A DNA stretch of 64,000 nt from Adiantum capillus-veneris (taxonomy: Eukaryota; Streptophyta; Polypodiopsida; Polypodiales; Pteridaceae). The DNA lies in the NCBI GenBank assembly GCA_014529385.2, contig CM043962.1, forward strand, positions 41,086,598 to 41,150,597. Direction: 5' to 3'. Position numbers and translations under genes: made by a program. Positions within the stretch are counted from its first letter, which is position 1. Each line of letters starts with the position of its first letter. Shown one piece after another: positions 10,533 to 24,075 of the stretch. The notes under the pieces were generated by a model, which worked only from the letters and a program-made list of their open reading frames with translations, was not told the origin of the DNA and searched no databases.

Positions 10533-12275
10533 ATGGTTAAACCTCTAGAAGAACCATCCACGGATGAGAAAACGAGAAGTGCTAGTTCAGGAGGAGCTGT
10601 GTTGGCAGAGAAGGTTAATGAGACATTAGATACCCTCTTAAAAGCCTATGATGTGAGGCTCAAAAACAACCAAACCCAAGAACACATGTCGATGACATAT
10701 CCCTATGCGGAACTAGAAAAGCAAAGGTTTGAAATGTGTAAGAAAATGATTCAAACAGCCCAAGCTTTACTAGAACCACCAGTTGCAAAACCTGAGGATG
10801 TGATCCGTGTCATGCCTACACAAGTAATCCCACCAAACCGGGAACTAAAAGGGCCAGATTCTAGTCTTAAGCATAGACCAAACCTCAAAGACCCACCATT
10901 AGAACCAAGGATAGTACTGAATACCACGGATAACTCTTACGAGGGATTTCACCAAGCTATACCTGAGGATTGTAAAGAGATAGATGGTGTTGACGAATTG
11001 TGGAAACAAGTCAGAGAGGCCGATGAAGCCGATGACCTAAGAAGACGAGTAGACAAGACTGGTGATGAACGAGGAGTGTTTCTACCACCAATAGAGGAAT
11101 TTGAGACTCGATCTCAAATGAATCTAAACGTGCGATCGTATTGGGGCGACAAAGGATCTGTACAATCTATGGATAGTCAACCCCATTCGCTAAGAACACT
11201 ACCGTCCTACATGGGAGAGTACGAGACCAAGTCAGATGTGGTTGCAGTCCCATCACAGAGACTGTCTCCCAACAAGGCCATCGATTCAAACGGGCTAGTA
11301 GATATTCTATCTACCCCAGTCACCTGTACAATAATGTTAGCCGAGTTGCTCAGAATAAGACCAAACATGTGGGCTAATGTGGGTAAATGTCTAGAGAAAT
11401 TTGGTGTAAAAACCCCAATGACTCAAATCGAGGAAGGCATCAAAGAGCTTGAAATGCGTCAACTAAATACTACACCAGTGCCATTAAACAAGGTAGGCGA
11501 GTATTACGAGGGAGAAGATGGAAACACCACCCTTCCTATGGAATTCAATGGTGTAAAAACCATGGCAATCCTTGACAGTGGAGCTGGTGTGGCCATTGCA
11601 ACCAAAGAGGTTTGGAAAAAATGGGGAAAACCTGCCTTGATATCCACACGAATGACCCTGCAGCTTGCAGACGGACACAAGGAAAATCCCATAGGACTGC
11701 TAGAAAAAGTACTTGTTACTTCTTGTGGCATTGAATATGAACACACTTTTGTTGTTGTTGACTTTGTCAAGAAGAACAACTATGACATCATTCTGGGAAG
11801 ACCATTCATGCGACAATTGAAAATGGTCCAAGATTGGGGTTATGACCATATATACCTGAGACATATGAAAACCATAACAAAGATAAACTTGAGGGACCAT
11901 AGCTATAGGGATGTGACGAGAACACCGGTTGAGGAGTTTGATTCCGCCACAGTAGCACGATCAGAACTTCCAGCTTGGTTAGGTAAGCCTAAAGAACTGT
12001 GGATGTGTGGAGCTTCACAATGTGGTAGCTTGAAACATGAGGAATGTATCCTAAAGCGGGTTATAGAGGATATGGACTATATCCCGGAACCATTTCTTAA
12101 AGAAGAGTTAGAGCCTTTTGGATGGGAACACATCTTGGCTACTTTGGACGTCTGCGCCGTGGAGGATGCTCCCACAACAAAGTTTTGTGATGAAAATGGC
12201 TATGATGTCGTTCCTTATTTTGCAGTGAGTGTAATCCAGAAAAACAAAGAGAACCAGACATCAACAAGCTCTTGA
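10533..12275 (+). CDS. Retroelement aspartic protease polyprotein segment
   Basis: The 580-aa open segment carries a retropepsin-like domain at about residues 320-430: AILDSGAGVAIATKEVWKKW contains the catalytic DSGA triad, MTLQLADGHKENPIG matches the flap side, and NNYDIILGRPFMRQL matches the ILG motif that closes the fold. This protease would process gag. The N-terminal 300 residues are acidic and not recognised (EPRIVLNTTDNSYEGFHQAI, YMGEYETKSDVVAV). After the protease comes a conserved-looking tail (LRHMKTITKINLRDHSYRDV) and a Cys-containing stretch, but no reverse transcriptase. It ends at TGA 12273-12275, while the same frame continues to 13298. The copy at 26-27.6 kb supports it as the element's own coding region. 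Confidence 0.8.
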   Translation: MVKPLEEPSTDEKTRSASSGGAVLAEKVNETLDTLLKAYDVRLKNNQTQEHMSMTYPYAELEKQRFEMCKKMIQTAQALLEPPVAKPEDVIRVMPTQVIPPNRELKGPDSSLKHRPNLKDPPLEPRIVLNTTDNSYEGFHQAIPEDCKEIDGVDELWKQVREADEADDLRRRVDKTGDERGVFLPPIEEFETRSQMNLNVRSYWGDKGSVQSMDSQPHSLRTLPSYMGEYETKSDVVAVPSQRLSPNKAIDSNGLVDILSTPVTCTIMLAELLRIRPNMWANVGKCLEKFGVKTPMTQIEEGIKELEMRQLNTTPVPLNKVGEYYEGEDGNTTLPMEFNGVKTMAILDSGAGVAIATKEVWKKWGKPALISTRMTLQLADGHKENPIGLLEKVLVTSCGIEYEHTFVVVDFVKKNNYDIILGRPFMRQLKMVQDWGYDHIYLRHMKTITKINLRDHSYRDVTRTPVEEFDSATVARSELPAWLGKPKELWMCGASQCGSLKHEECILKRVIEDMDYIPEPFLKEELEPFGWEHILATLDVCAVEDAPTTKFCDENGYDVVPYFAVSVIQKNKENQTSTSS

Positions 12276-13298
12276 AATAAGGAGCAAACAAAGAAATGTG
12301 GAGAATCAAAAGATGAAGAAGACGACGAGTTCTATGACTCTGTAGAACACTTCGAGCTTCAAGAAGATCAACGACCCGGGAATCAATGTCATCACTACAC
12401 GAATAAAGTGCATCAAAAGTGGATTCCAAAGTCCTCGGTGAAGACACAGCCACCACAAGCATCCTCATACAGGGCTCCTAATAAGGATGCAAAGACTCAG
12501 CTAGGAGGAATACGACCAGAGCAACGAGCTAACAATGCTCTAATCAATGGGCTAGAAAAGTTCTCCAAGAAACTACCACCCACGAGCAAACAGACAGTAA
12601 CTTTCCACTACCATCCAAAAAATCAAGGGAAAGTACAAGAAGTCAACCTTGCTGAGGATAGTAGCGATAGTGATGAATCTTACAACATCCCCTATCATCA
12701 ACTCAGGCCATCACTATCACCAACCCCTTTAGCAACAACCATGACAGGTCAAAAGATTAGGACAACAAGTCAAAGCCAAAAAGCTCGACAAATCTCGATA
12801 CCAAAAATCCAGATCGGCCAAAAACAGATATGGATCAAGAAGACAAAGATCTCTAATGACAAATCACAAGATCCAACACCAAAACAAAAACAAGGAAAGC
12901 GTGCACGAACGGGTAAGAATATCACAAAGTCGCAAGCTTTCACAACTCAGGTTTGGGCTCCAAAGAAGTTGATTCAAGCACAAAAAAGTCAGGAATTCAT
13001 TTGGATTCCAAAACAGCCACAGTATCAACTTTCAAAGCCTAAATCCCGTCCCCAACCAAGCGTACAAGGGTTGAAGCAAAGACCACTATCGACTCACACA
13101 ACAAAAAGGTGGATCCCAAAGAAGTCTCTTCGAACACAAACGAAGCACGGGCAAGTATGGATTCCCAAACGAGAGCCAGCAACAAAACATCCAATAATCG
13201 CAAAGAAGAAATGGGTCCCAAAGAAGAACAACAAAACTGTTGTCAGTGCATCGCCACTTGAATTCTTTCAATTCTTCCTACGATTACAATATAGTTAG
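12276..13298 (+). CDS. Basic domain with repeated W-[IVA]-P-K motifs
   Basis: The frame is continuous with the protease segment after one stop. The protein is very basic and contains at least seven degenerate repeats of the type Q/K-x-W-[I/V/A]-P-K-K: HQKWIPKSS, QVWAPKKLI, EFIWIPKQP, KRWIPKKSL, QVWIPKREP, KKWVPKKNN, plus QIWIKKTKI. Similar WVPK stretches occur next to gag in some plant retrotransposons, and RNA or DNA binding is the likely role, but this is inference. It ends at 13296-13298 just where polymerase would be expected; instead non-coding DNA follows. The first ATG in this part is at 12408, but readthrough from upstream is equally possible. Confidence 0.5.
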   Translation, partial: NKEQTKKCGESKDEEDDEFYDSVEHFELQEDQRPGNQCHHYTNKVHQKWIPKSSVKTQPPQASSYRAPNKDAKTQLGGIRPEQRANNALINGLEKFSKKLPPTSKQTVTFHYHPKNQGKVQEVNLAEDSSDSDESYNIPYHQLRPSLSPTPLATTMTGQKIRTTSQSQKARQISIPKIQIGQKQIWIKKTKISNDKSQDPTPKQKQGKRARTGKNITKSQAFTTQVWAPKKLIQAQKSQEFIWIPKQPQYQLSKPKSRPQPSVQGLKQRPLSTHTTKRWIPKKSLRTQTKHGQVWIPKREPATKHPIIAKKKWVPKKNNKTVVSASPLEFFQFFLRLQYS

Positions 13299-15052
13299 AA
13301 GAGAGCAAATCACTTCAATCAAGCAACGATACAGGAGCTTCAAAGGCCATTACATTGCTTAGAATAGGAAGCCTCGCCAACAAATGCCAATAAGCAAATT
13401 GCTTATACCCACATCTTGTACAACATAAATCTTTTCCATGCATTGACTGTGTATGCATAATAGGGCTACATTACAAGGCCTGCATAGGCACAACTTTTAA
13501 TTGCCCAAGCACAACACATACCCTTTGCGATACCCTGTCGTAAAGGCTGACTCCAAATAGGAAGGGGGGGAGGCATTCTGAATGCGGACCTCACATTATG
13601 ACTATTAGAGGGCAATGTTTTGTGAGAGGCATTGAATTTTTGCGTTTTATTGTGATAATTTTTTTGACGAAATTTAGAGTATATGCCCTCATAGTAGTGT
13701 TTCAGAGGAGTATGGGGACAAAATCCATTTATGAGCCCCTAGGGACATGTGTATAGTGTACATAGCATTTAGATTTCTATTTGAATGATTTTTCTTTTGT
13801 TGAGTTGTTTTAAGATTTTCTTTGTTTATTATTAAGAAAAAAAATAAAAAATCCATAATCCACATGAAGAAAAGACTGACGAGAGGCCTGAGCACTACAA
13901 AGAGAAGAAGGTACAGGAAAATGATGAAACTTCACGAAGTATGTCTCAGCAGCCACTACAACAGCCGAAGAACTTGTCACAAAGCAGTGTCAACATGCAA
14001 CCGACAAGTCATACAAGTCAGAGTCGAGTAGCTAAGCCACAAAATGAGTGAGGTGTTAGTCCCAAAGCTTCAAGTAATATTCTCTGTGGTCTAAGCGTCT
14101 TAGCTATTCTAGGTACTACTCAAGCTGGAAGAGTTGAGCATATTTACGTTGTGTCGCTCATGCTGGTATAGGTGAGCAAAAGAGTCAAAGTCTAAGTACT
14201 TAAGTCTGGTGAAGTGAAGAAGAAGGTCCAAAAGACACTCATGTACTGAGCACACTGAGATACGAGTGGAGAAACTTCTACATCGACGACCCTTCTTGGA
14301 AAGGTGGAAGCTATTGAGACATCTTTTGATGTCACATGTGCTACATTTATTCCTCGAAACACCCATCATTTCCTTCTTTCACATTGCATGCTTTTGGTGA
14401 CAAATTTCTCATATGCATATAGAGTGTCCCATAATTGGCACTTGCATCAGGCACTCTTTCCGTGTTTCACCCAAGCACTCACCTTTCATGAACATGTACT
14501 TCACGTTCAACTGCTCAACTCCAATAAGAGCGTATACCAAAGGTATTTTTTTCCCACCGGGTTTTTTCCCTTTGGTCATCCAGGTTTTAGACCCTAATCT
14601 AAAGACACCTATCACCATCCTCTTGTACATATTCCTTCTACATCAACAATAAGAAAATGCTACTCAAATCAATTGACAAATGAATTGGAGCACCAATTTC
14701 AGATCATAGCATACTTCTCCTCAATGGCGAGTCGAAGAATGGCCTTCAATGACAAAGCTGCAGACAACACTAACAACATGATTGCACAGGAACAAAGAAG
14801 TCCCCAATGAAGAAGAGCCGACATAAAAGTAATCAGAGGATCTCAAAAGATGAATGGTTATGATGATAGACGTCCGCTCTAATGGATCATAGTTCTTGTT
14901 GTGGTTCGACAAAGATACAAGAAGTGCAACAGATGAAGCCAAAACGACAGCAAAGTGTTGACCGCTGGGTCAACAACACAACATAACTCAAGAACAAAGA
15001 AGTCCTCAATGACAAAGAGCAGACATAAGGGTAATCAGAGGATCTCAAAAGC
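13299..15052 (+). other. Non-coding 3' region of the element, rearranged
   Basis: There is no polymerase here. The stretch GTATTTTTTTCCCACCGGG with following T- and C-runs (14540-14580) resembles leader or LTR sequence of other plant elements. A segment of about 65 bp (GAACAAAGAAGTCCCCAATG...GGATCTCAAAAG) is present twice, at 14790-14856 and 14992-15053. Between the copies lies a 37-bp piece of the element's own LTR start (14956-14992), preceded by CAAAACGACAGCAAAG, which recurs at 15583-15598. These look like template-switching scars. Confidence 0.55.
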
Positions 15053-16600
<1,548 letters not shown>

Positions 16601-16684
16601 GGGATCAATGGCAAGCAAACTAGGACGCAGAGATTAAGGCACGTGTAGCCCTTGATTTCAGGGGTAAACTAGGACAAAACATAG

Positions 16685-16713
16685 TAAACTTGGACAGCGT
16701 CTGTCCAAGTTTA
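16685..16713. repeat. Perfect hairpin, 13-bp arms
   Basis: TAAACTTGGACAG, a 3-bp loop CGT, then the exact complement of the first arm. It lies between the LTR element and the pol III-like segment, inside the candidate TIR element. Confidence 0.8.
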
Positions 16714-16744
16714 TTTATCATTTTATGGTTTGCCCATATGCCAA

Positions 16745-16825
16745 CGTGCCTGTCGGTGCGCGTAGCGGTTAGCGTATTGGGCTCTGACGGTGGTGGCGAG
16801 GGTTCGAGTCCTCGTGCTTGTGATT
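16745..16825 (+). repeat. tRNA-like / SINE-head segment with pol III boxes
   Basis: TAGCGGTTAGCG at 16763-16774 fits the A box and GGTTCGAGTCC at 16801-16811 fits the B box exactly, with tRNA-like spacing. The T arm can pair (CGAGG/CCTCG) but only with an 8-nt loop, and the anticodon stem does not pair well, so a functional tRNA is unlikely. A short T-run follows at 16833-16840. A tRNA-derived SINE head or decayed tRNA copy is the best reading. Confidence 0.5.
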
Positions 16826-17203
16826 AGCGCCCATTTTTTTCCACCCTCCATTCACCTCGAGATTCCCCCTTTCGACCCCTACCGCGAATCCCATCTGTGC
16901 CCTTTAGTGTTGAGGAAGCTACACCATACTCATGCTTAGTTTTGATGATCATGAATTATTGAATTTATGGTTTCGGTTCTATGTGATGAATCTATCATTG
17001 AGCTTGTACGTGGTAATTTCCTCTTAGAATCATACTGACGTGAAAGGAGAGGTCTCTTAATAGTTTGTGCAAGCAATAGATCCTAAAAAGAACTTTAAAA
17101 AAGAATCAAAATGTTTCATTTTTTTAATTTAAGTGCATAATAAATGCTGTTGATTTTATGAAATAGAGTTTTTGTGCTCATGATCGAACTAAATTGCTAT
17201 TAG

Positions 17204-17430
17204 ATCTCTTGTGGATGGCACTCCAATTCGTGTTTTCAAGAAGACACTTGGACAACCCTATTTGGATAAGCAACCTATGGCAATCTATTCAAGCATTTGG
17301 AATGGTGACGAGTGGGCCACAAGGGATGGCTTAGTGAAGACACATTGGGCACATGGCCGCAATTTTCAAGTCCCTCCTCCTATTGACTACAACAAACTTT
17401 TTTTGGTTTTAAAAAAACTATATGGTATAT
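17204..17430 (+). CDS. XTH: XTH downstream exon, 3' end unusual
   Basis: The exon continues the XTH protein after a 16,071-bp intron: residues [16 protein letters not shown], then [20 protein letters not shown] and LVKTHWAH, which match the conserved strand following the active site in XTHs. The acceptor AG is at 17202-17203. After LVKTHWAH the sequence ([19 protein letters not shown]) no longer resembles the family, and the frame ends at a stop at 17428-17430. The usual last exon, with the C-terminal XET_C Cys-rich region and an YDYC-like ending, was not found in the next 5 kb. Either a donor near 17422 leads to an exon I failed to recognise, or the gene is truncated and is a pseudogene. The reading frame itself has no internal stop. 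Confidence 0.8.
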
Positions 17431-18144
<714 letters not shown>

Positions 18145-18343
18145 CTCAAAAAGAGTGCCAAATCTTTTTTTCTTGATCGAAATAATTTTAAAGTAAATCT
18201 ATCTATTCTATCTCTTTATGGAATTCTCAAGCTCTTATCCATGTCACACGTCAAAGAATAGAGCACCTCTCGAATGTGTGCACACACGTAGTCGATTTAT
18301 GGTAGCAGAAACTTGGAGCAACTGATGCAATTCCGTGGCTTTC

Positions 18344-18384
<41 letters not shown>

Positions 18385-18390
<6 letters not shown>

Positions 18391-18493
18391 AAGGAAAACT
18401 CAAAAGTTGAGTATCTTTCTATGAATAGAGGGGGGTTTGCTTGCTTATTGCAAAGTTAAGCCAACCACATGTCAGCTCCAAATGTAGTTCACT

Positions 18494-18534
<41 letters not shown>

Positions 18535-19190
18535 GAGGGCATCAATCAATGGGAAGAAGAGAGTAGATAGAGGTTGTGTATGTTAAAAGAGAGAGCCAAT
18601 CAACGAGAAGAAGAGATCAAAGAGACGTTGTGTGTGTGATATATATATATGCACACACACACACACACACACACACGTGAAGAGTAACAATGTATGAATG
18701 AAAAGCCTTTTGACAATGAAAAGTAAAAAAACTTACTTTGTTTTTTTTTCTACAAAAGACTTTCTACTCTACTATGGTAAATCATTAAAAAAAGATAAGT
18801 TTGAGGAGGCTTTTTCTCCTCAATGCAAATATAGCTTTTAAAGATATATTTGGATTTTGTTTTCAAGGCAATGTTTTCAAGACCAATATTGATATTATTT
18901 TAACAAATTGTGTCATTTTATATTTTTAACTTTTTAAAAATTATTCTAAAGAGGTACTCTTATGACACCTCCATGTGTCACGAGCAATTGTGCTACACTC
19001 GTCCCCTCCCCACTGAGTTGTTGATTGTTGCGATGAGTGTGTAGACACACATGTAAACAAAAGAGAAACTAAGGAAACCTCGAAGGTTGAGTATGTTTCT
19101 ACAAATAGAGGGGGATTGGTTTGCTTATAGCAAGGTTAATCCATCCACATGCCAACTCTAAATGTAATTCATGTTTCTCGCGGGGTATAG

Positions 19191-19231
<41 letters not shown>

Positions 19232-19232
19232 G
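18385..19232. repeat. Direct repeat linked to GA runs
   Basis: About 110 bp beginning CTAAGGAAAACTCAAAAGTTGAGTA (18387 on) is repeated in diverged form at about 19069-19170. The first copy follows one (GA)n run and precedes another; the second copy precedes the (GA)n run at 19193-19232. Between them lies AT-rich DNA with no gene. Confidence 0.5.
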
Positions 19233-19331
19233 AGGTTTGTGAAAAGCCCATTATTAAATTCGACAAGAGTGCATTTGATTGTGTGAATCATCTTCTAAGA
19301 TCATGGCTAGGCCGTTGTCAAAGCATGGACA

Positions 19332-19333
<2 letters not shown>

Positions 19334-19375
<42 letters not shown>

Positions 19376-19412
19376 ACATGTGTGTGTATTATATATATAT
19401 ATATATATATAT
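19334..19412. repeat. (GT)n and (AT)n microsatellites
   Basis: A GT run at 19334-19370 and an AT run at 19389-19412. A diverged 85-bp duplication follows (CTGCCACCTTCGAAGAAGG at 19414 and GATGCCACCGTTGGGGGAAGG at 19511), each copy continuing GTGAGGGAGGAGAGTGCCA. Confidence 0.85.
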
Positions 19413-19589
19413 GCTGCCACCTTCGAAGAAGGTGAGGGAGGAGAGTGCCACAATTGCTTCTTCTCAACCACATCAATGCACAAGTCACATACTAATGTAT
19501 ATATGTACATGATGCCACCGTTGGGGGAAGGTGAGGGAGGAGAGTGCCATGATTGCTTCTTCTTAGCCGAAGCAACATGCGGGTCACAT

Positions 19590-20049
19590 ACTAGTACCAT
19601 TAAATGGATACCTCCTTGGCAAGCCGTTGTAAGAGCTTCTCCTTGTCTTGATCCTCCACAAAATTATTGTAAAACGTGTCAATAAAATTGATCTTTAATT
19701 CAATTTGTTCTTCTTTCTCAATGTGTATTCTCTTAGTTAAAGAGCGAGAATGATTTTTTTTTCTAGTTTTTATTTTTATACTTATGCAATCAGTTTAAAC
19801 TGGGCCCCATATGTGACTAGGTACCAAAATTCTTAAGTCAAACCAGCACGTCTCTTAATGGGTCTAAAAACATGAAAATCATTATCTACATATACAAAGT
19901 GCGTGGTGCAAAGAAACTCTAAAGTTCAGAAAATGCTAGAGGAAAGGCAAACAGAAAGAAAAAGTGCAAATATACACCTCTTACAAAAGGAAAACTCAGC
20001 ACTTCGTGCGTTCCCACGCACCACCCCACCATGGCGCAAGGAAAATCGG

Positions 20050-20081
<32 letters not shown>

Positions 20082-20289
20082 TTCCACTGTCGTGTTTCGC
20101 CTCCCATCGGCATTCCTCTCCCCCTTCCTGCCTCCTGTGACAACATTTTGCCAACCCTGGAATGCATGTTTCGCCTTTTCCCAACTGCATGCATCAACCT
20201 CGTCAGGCAGATGTAGTCCACTATGCTTCTTCAGGTAGTTGGCAACTCCCCTCTCTTATGTTGCTCACCTTGAGCGTGTGCGACAGCGG

Positions 20290-20368
<79 letters not shown>

Positions 20369-20698
20369 CTGGTTCGTCCTGCTGCGCCTGACGCACGACG
20401 CCTCACTTTCTTCCTTTCTCCTCTGCTACAACACCAAGAGTCTGCGATCGTCGGTGTTCATGCTCAGACAAAGAAACTCTCTATATCTCTGTGCGTTCAT
20501 GCTCAGCTCTTTGCCCCTTTGTGCCTTCACTGTCAGGCATGGCATCTCTCTAAATGGCACCGCCCCCTGATCACCGAGCAACCCTCCCCATCTGCCTCCT
20601 TATCTCACGCTTTTGCTCTCGACATTTTTTGTATCCTTACTTTCCTCCCTCTCCACACACACACAGTTTGGCGTTCGCAGCTCAGATCACACTATTTG

Positions 20699-20740
<42 letters not shown>

Positions 20741-21545
20741 AGAGAGTCTCTAGTGATGCACAGAGAGAGAGAGGCCAGTCGCCACAATTGGACTCCCTCC
20801 CTGGTGTTGATGTGCCCTGCGCGTACGCTTACGACCTGCCTGCACTCCTTTGAGTCCTCTCCCCTCCTTGCATGTCTGCCATCTACAAGTCTCGAGCGCC
20901 GTCCCTTACCCGTTGAAGAGTTGCTAGACACTCGGCTTAATCAGAGCACCCCAAAAAATCTTTGACAATTTAATCAGGTTTTCGCTTCCACCTAATGGGA
21001 TTCAAAAAAAACTTTAACCGGACGTCTGTACTCCATGACAGCGACCTACCCACTCCTCCTTTTTTGCTTTACTTTGAAGTTTGGACACACTCTTGCCTTT
21101 TCCAAATCAGCAGATCTCCTCAGATTCTCCCTAATTCGACGTGCTTGCAAAATTAGAGGGACAGGCTTACTTCTTTATATGCATACGAAAGTCTTTTGAC
21201 CTTTTAGTGTTATGGGAGTTTTCATTTCCTAAACTCACCCTTCACTTATTCATTTGAGATGTTTCAAAAGGAATTTCTTTTTGTGTGAAATTGCGGACCC
21301 TACTTGCTTAGATCATGGACGATATTCTTCCCTACCTATTGATTGCATATAAGATACCACTAAATGGATACTTCTTAATGGAGTGCCATTGTAAGAGCAT
21401 ATATTGGCTGCCTTCACCATCTCCTTATCTTGGTGTGCTTCTCCTCGTAGCAATCCTTGCTAAAATTATTGTAAAACATGTCAATAAAATTGGTTTTTAA
21501 TTGAATGTGGGCTCCTTTCTCATTGTGTACTCTCTTAGCTAAAGG
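19590..21545. repeat. Diverged repeat flanking a microsatellite-rich block
   Basis: About 145 bp at 19592-19735 (TACCATTAAATGGATAC ... AAAATTATTGTAAAACGTGTCAATAAAATTG) recurs, with an insertion, at 21355-21545. Inside the block are poly-C at 20056-20081, (CT)n at 20293-20367 and (CA)n(GA)n at 20700-20749. The long ORFs across these runs are low-complexity artefacts. No gene was recognised. Confidence 0.6.
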
Positions 21546-22955
21546 ATGGGAATGACTCATTGTGTACTCTCTTAGCTTTCCTTTCATGATTTTGCAATCA
21601 GTTTAATTTATTTGATCTTTTGAACCCTCATTAATCACTTTGAATTTATATCTACGCCCCAAATACAAAACAAAACGAATCCAGCATGGCATAGTCTCAA
21701 CAGGTCTAAGACAAAACATGCACACAATCTATAGCCATGAATTGAAACTTAAACAATAAACAAAGCAAAAAGATTGTCGAATCCGAAATAAAGTATGACC
21801 CTATCACATGCGTACCAGGCATTCACATGGTATGCTCTCTTAAAACCAAACGATTGCAATCTGTGTTGTGGCTGCCAAACTTCTTCTCCACTTGATTCAT
21901 GTGGTGAAGGAGAGTGTTAAATTCTTGGATGTCAACAAACTTGTCATGCAATCCATTGCGTTCCTTAGCTTACACATCCTCCATGGCCACATATGTACCC
22001 CGCAAGTGTAGCAGTTTCAAAATTGAATCTATGATTTGTCCAAAGCCATTCATTAGAAGACATCTCCCATATTTGAGCTTTGGAATTTTTTGTAGAATTT
22101 TCACTTTCAAAATTAAACGTGCTTACCATGTTTGAACATCCCTTGAAGCCCATGTCATACTATCCCATAAAATTTCCTAGACTTTGTTTGGATGATGGAA
22201 AAAATTTCGACTGTGTGGAAAATGCTCTTTGGAGGGGATGGCCAAAGGATTTTTGGAAATTTCCCCCTAAAGGGGGGCATCCTCAATGTGAAAGGACTTC
22301 AAAATTCAAATTTATGTCCTACAGTAGAGGCCACCATAGTACGTGGAGATGAAGAGCATTTGGAGGGGTGTTACCTACCCATTTTTGTGCATGCAAGAAG
22401 GAAGATTTCCTTAGCTTTGCAAGATGCTCTTATTTAAAGCTAAAAACATGCAATTCCATGGAGGTGAACTTGGCATCTTTGTGTGTGCTAAAGCTGCTAC
22501 ATGACTCAAGTTGCATGTGTATGCAAAAGCATGCACAAAGACATCGCTTATGTCAACCTTTTGTATGTTACCATTGAAAGGCTACAAGCCTTTTGGGTGA
22601 TGACAGACACTCCTCCCAACCAACCAACCAACACAACCCCCCCCCCCCGCCCCGGCTTTATAGCATGTGGCCTAGGCTCAAGGGGCTCACTATACATAAA
22701 ACCTATATATTGTGTGAGTTCAAGGACTATTTATAAAACCCCATATTTGTGAATTTATCACAAACAAAAGGGACCCTTTCCTACTAAATCTATAAATTTA
22801 TTTCAAGATCATTTTTTCAACACCTTTTTGTATGTGAAAATGCATCATGTAAGGTGTGAGCTTTGTCCTAGAGTCCTATAGTATGAGTCAAGGAGAGAAG
22901 AGAAGGAATATCCCACATGCAATGGTGCAAGGCTGTAGAGCTACTTAAATCTCAT
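21546..22955. other. Non-coding DNA, nothing recognised
   Basis: AT-rich DNA with short C-runs (22639-22653). Several short ORFs occur on both strands, but none shows a known motif or clear family resemblance. Confidence 0.4.
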
Positions 22956-24069
22956 TTCATGAATAAGAAAATCGATTCCATTTTGCATTGCATCTCCCTT
23001 GGCACATGTGATGGCCTCAAGCCAAAAAAAATGCGACAGAGATTGACTTTTGACCATACATCATGCCATTTTCGTAAGTAACTTGTTTTTCCTCTCAGCA
23101 ACACAATTTTGTTGAGGCATGTAAGGCACTGTACATTGGTGTTTTATCCCACGATTAGCCAGAAATGCATTAAATTCATGAGTTATATACTCCCCCCCTC
23201 AATCGAAACGGAGGGTGCCCATAGTACATGTTGAGACATTTTTAGCCATAGCCAGAAATTGTTTGAAGCACATAAATACTTTGGACTTTGCTTTAAGCAG
23301 ATATACCCATGCATGCATGGAGTAATCATCAATGAAATTAACAAAGTAAAGGTAATTGCCCAAGGACAAAGTTTGCATGGGCCCACAAACATCAGAATGC
23401 ACAAGTTGCAACCGGCATGTGGCCCTAACTAAACCCTCCTTTGGAAACTTGATGCATCTTACCCAAAATACAACCTTCACAAACATGTTTGATAGGTGCT
23501 TCAAGAGGCGGCAAAGAAACAACAATATCATATTTTTGCAAACGTAGCAAACTGGAAAAATTCAGATGCCCAAAACGTGCATGCCAAAGTTTTACATCTA
23601 AAATAGCCTTAGAATCCACAATTGCATTTGCAAAATTCTACCCACACTTGTCATACAAAGTGAGGTTATACAGCCCACAGAATAAAATGCCAGATGCAAC
23701 AATTTCATCACCAAAATTGAGATCATGTACTTTACATCTCTCATCCACAAATTTTACTACAAGACCAAGTCTAGCAAGTGCAGATACAAACAAAAGATTC
23801 TTCTTGATCACAGATACATACAATGCATAAACAAGTGTCAAAGAACTGCCATTTGCAGCAGTGAGCACAATCTTTCCAACTCCCTCAACCGGATAAGAGG
23901 CATTGTTGGCACAAGTAATCAAACTCCCATGAGGGACATACGCAAGAGAGGTGAACAAATCACGATGTGAGGTAATGTGCTTTGTAGCACCACTGTCAAA
24001 ATACCACACATGTGAATTTGCAACAATTGAAAAACATGCATCATGGATAGAAGGATCATACTTGTGCAC
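22956..24069 (-). pseudogene. Copia protease and partial integrase, copy 1
   Basis: The frame opens near the protease, with WYFDSGATKHIT (catalytic DSGA), then the linker, then GAG_pre-integrase (KLWHARFGHLNFSSL, CEGCILGKM), then integrase core with HSDVCGPMQ, FVNFIDDYSMHAWVYLL and, after a frame change, EYITHEF and PYMPQQNCVAERK, which holds the catalytic Glu. Stops and frameshifts separate these parts. The sequence ends in the region FFWLEAI, after which no polymerase follows. Confidence 0.75.
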
Positions 24070-24075
24070 TTTGCA

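Noticed and set aside
10533-12275. Hidden reverse transcriptase after the protease
   Set aside because: No YxDD, FxDD or RNase H motif in any frame from 11900 to 15650.
16745-16825. Functional tRNA gene
   Set aside because: A and B boxes are good, but the anticodon stem does not pair and the T loop has 8 nt, so I list it as a tRNA-like or SINE segment.
20162-20965. 267-codon plus-strand ORF
   Set aside because: It runs through (CT)n and (CA)n repeats (long SL and HT runs) and has no domain.
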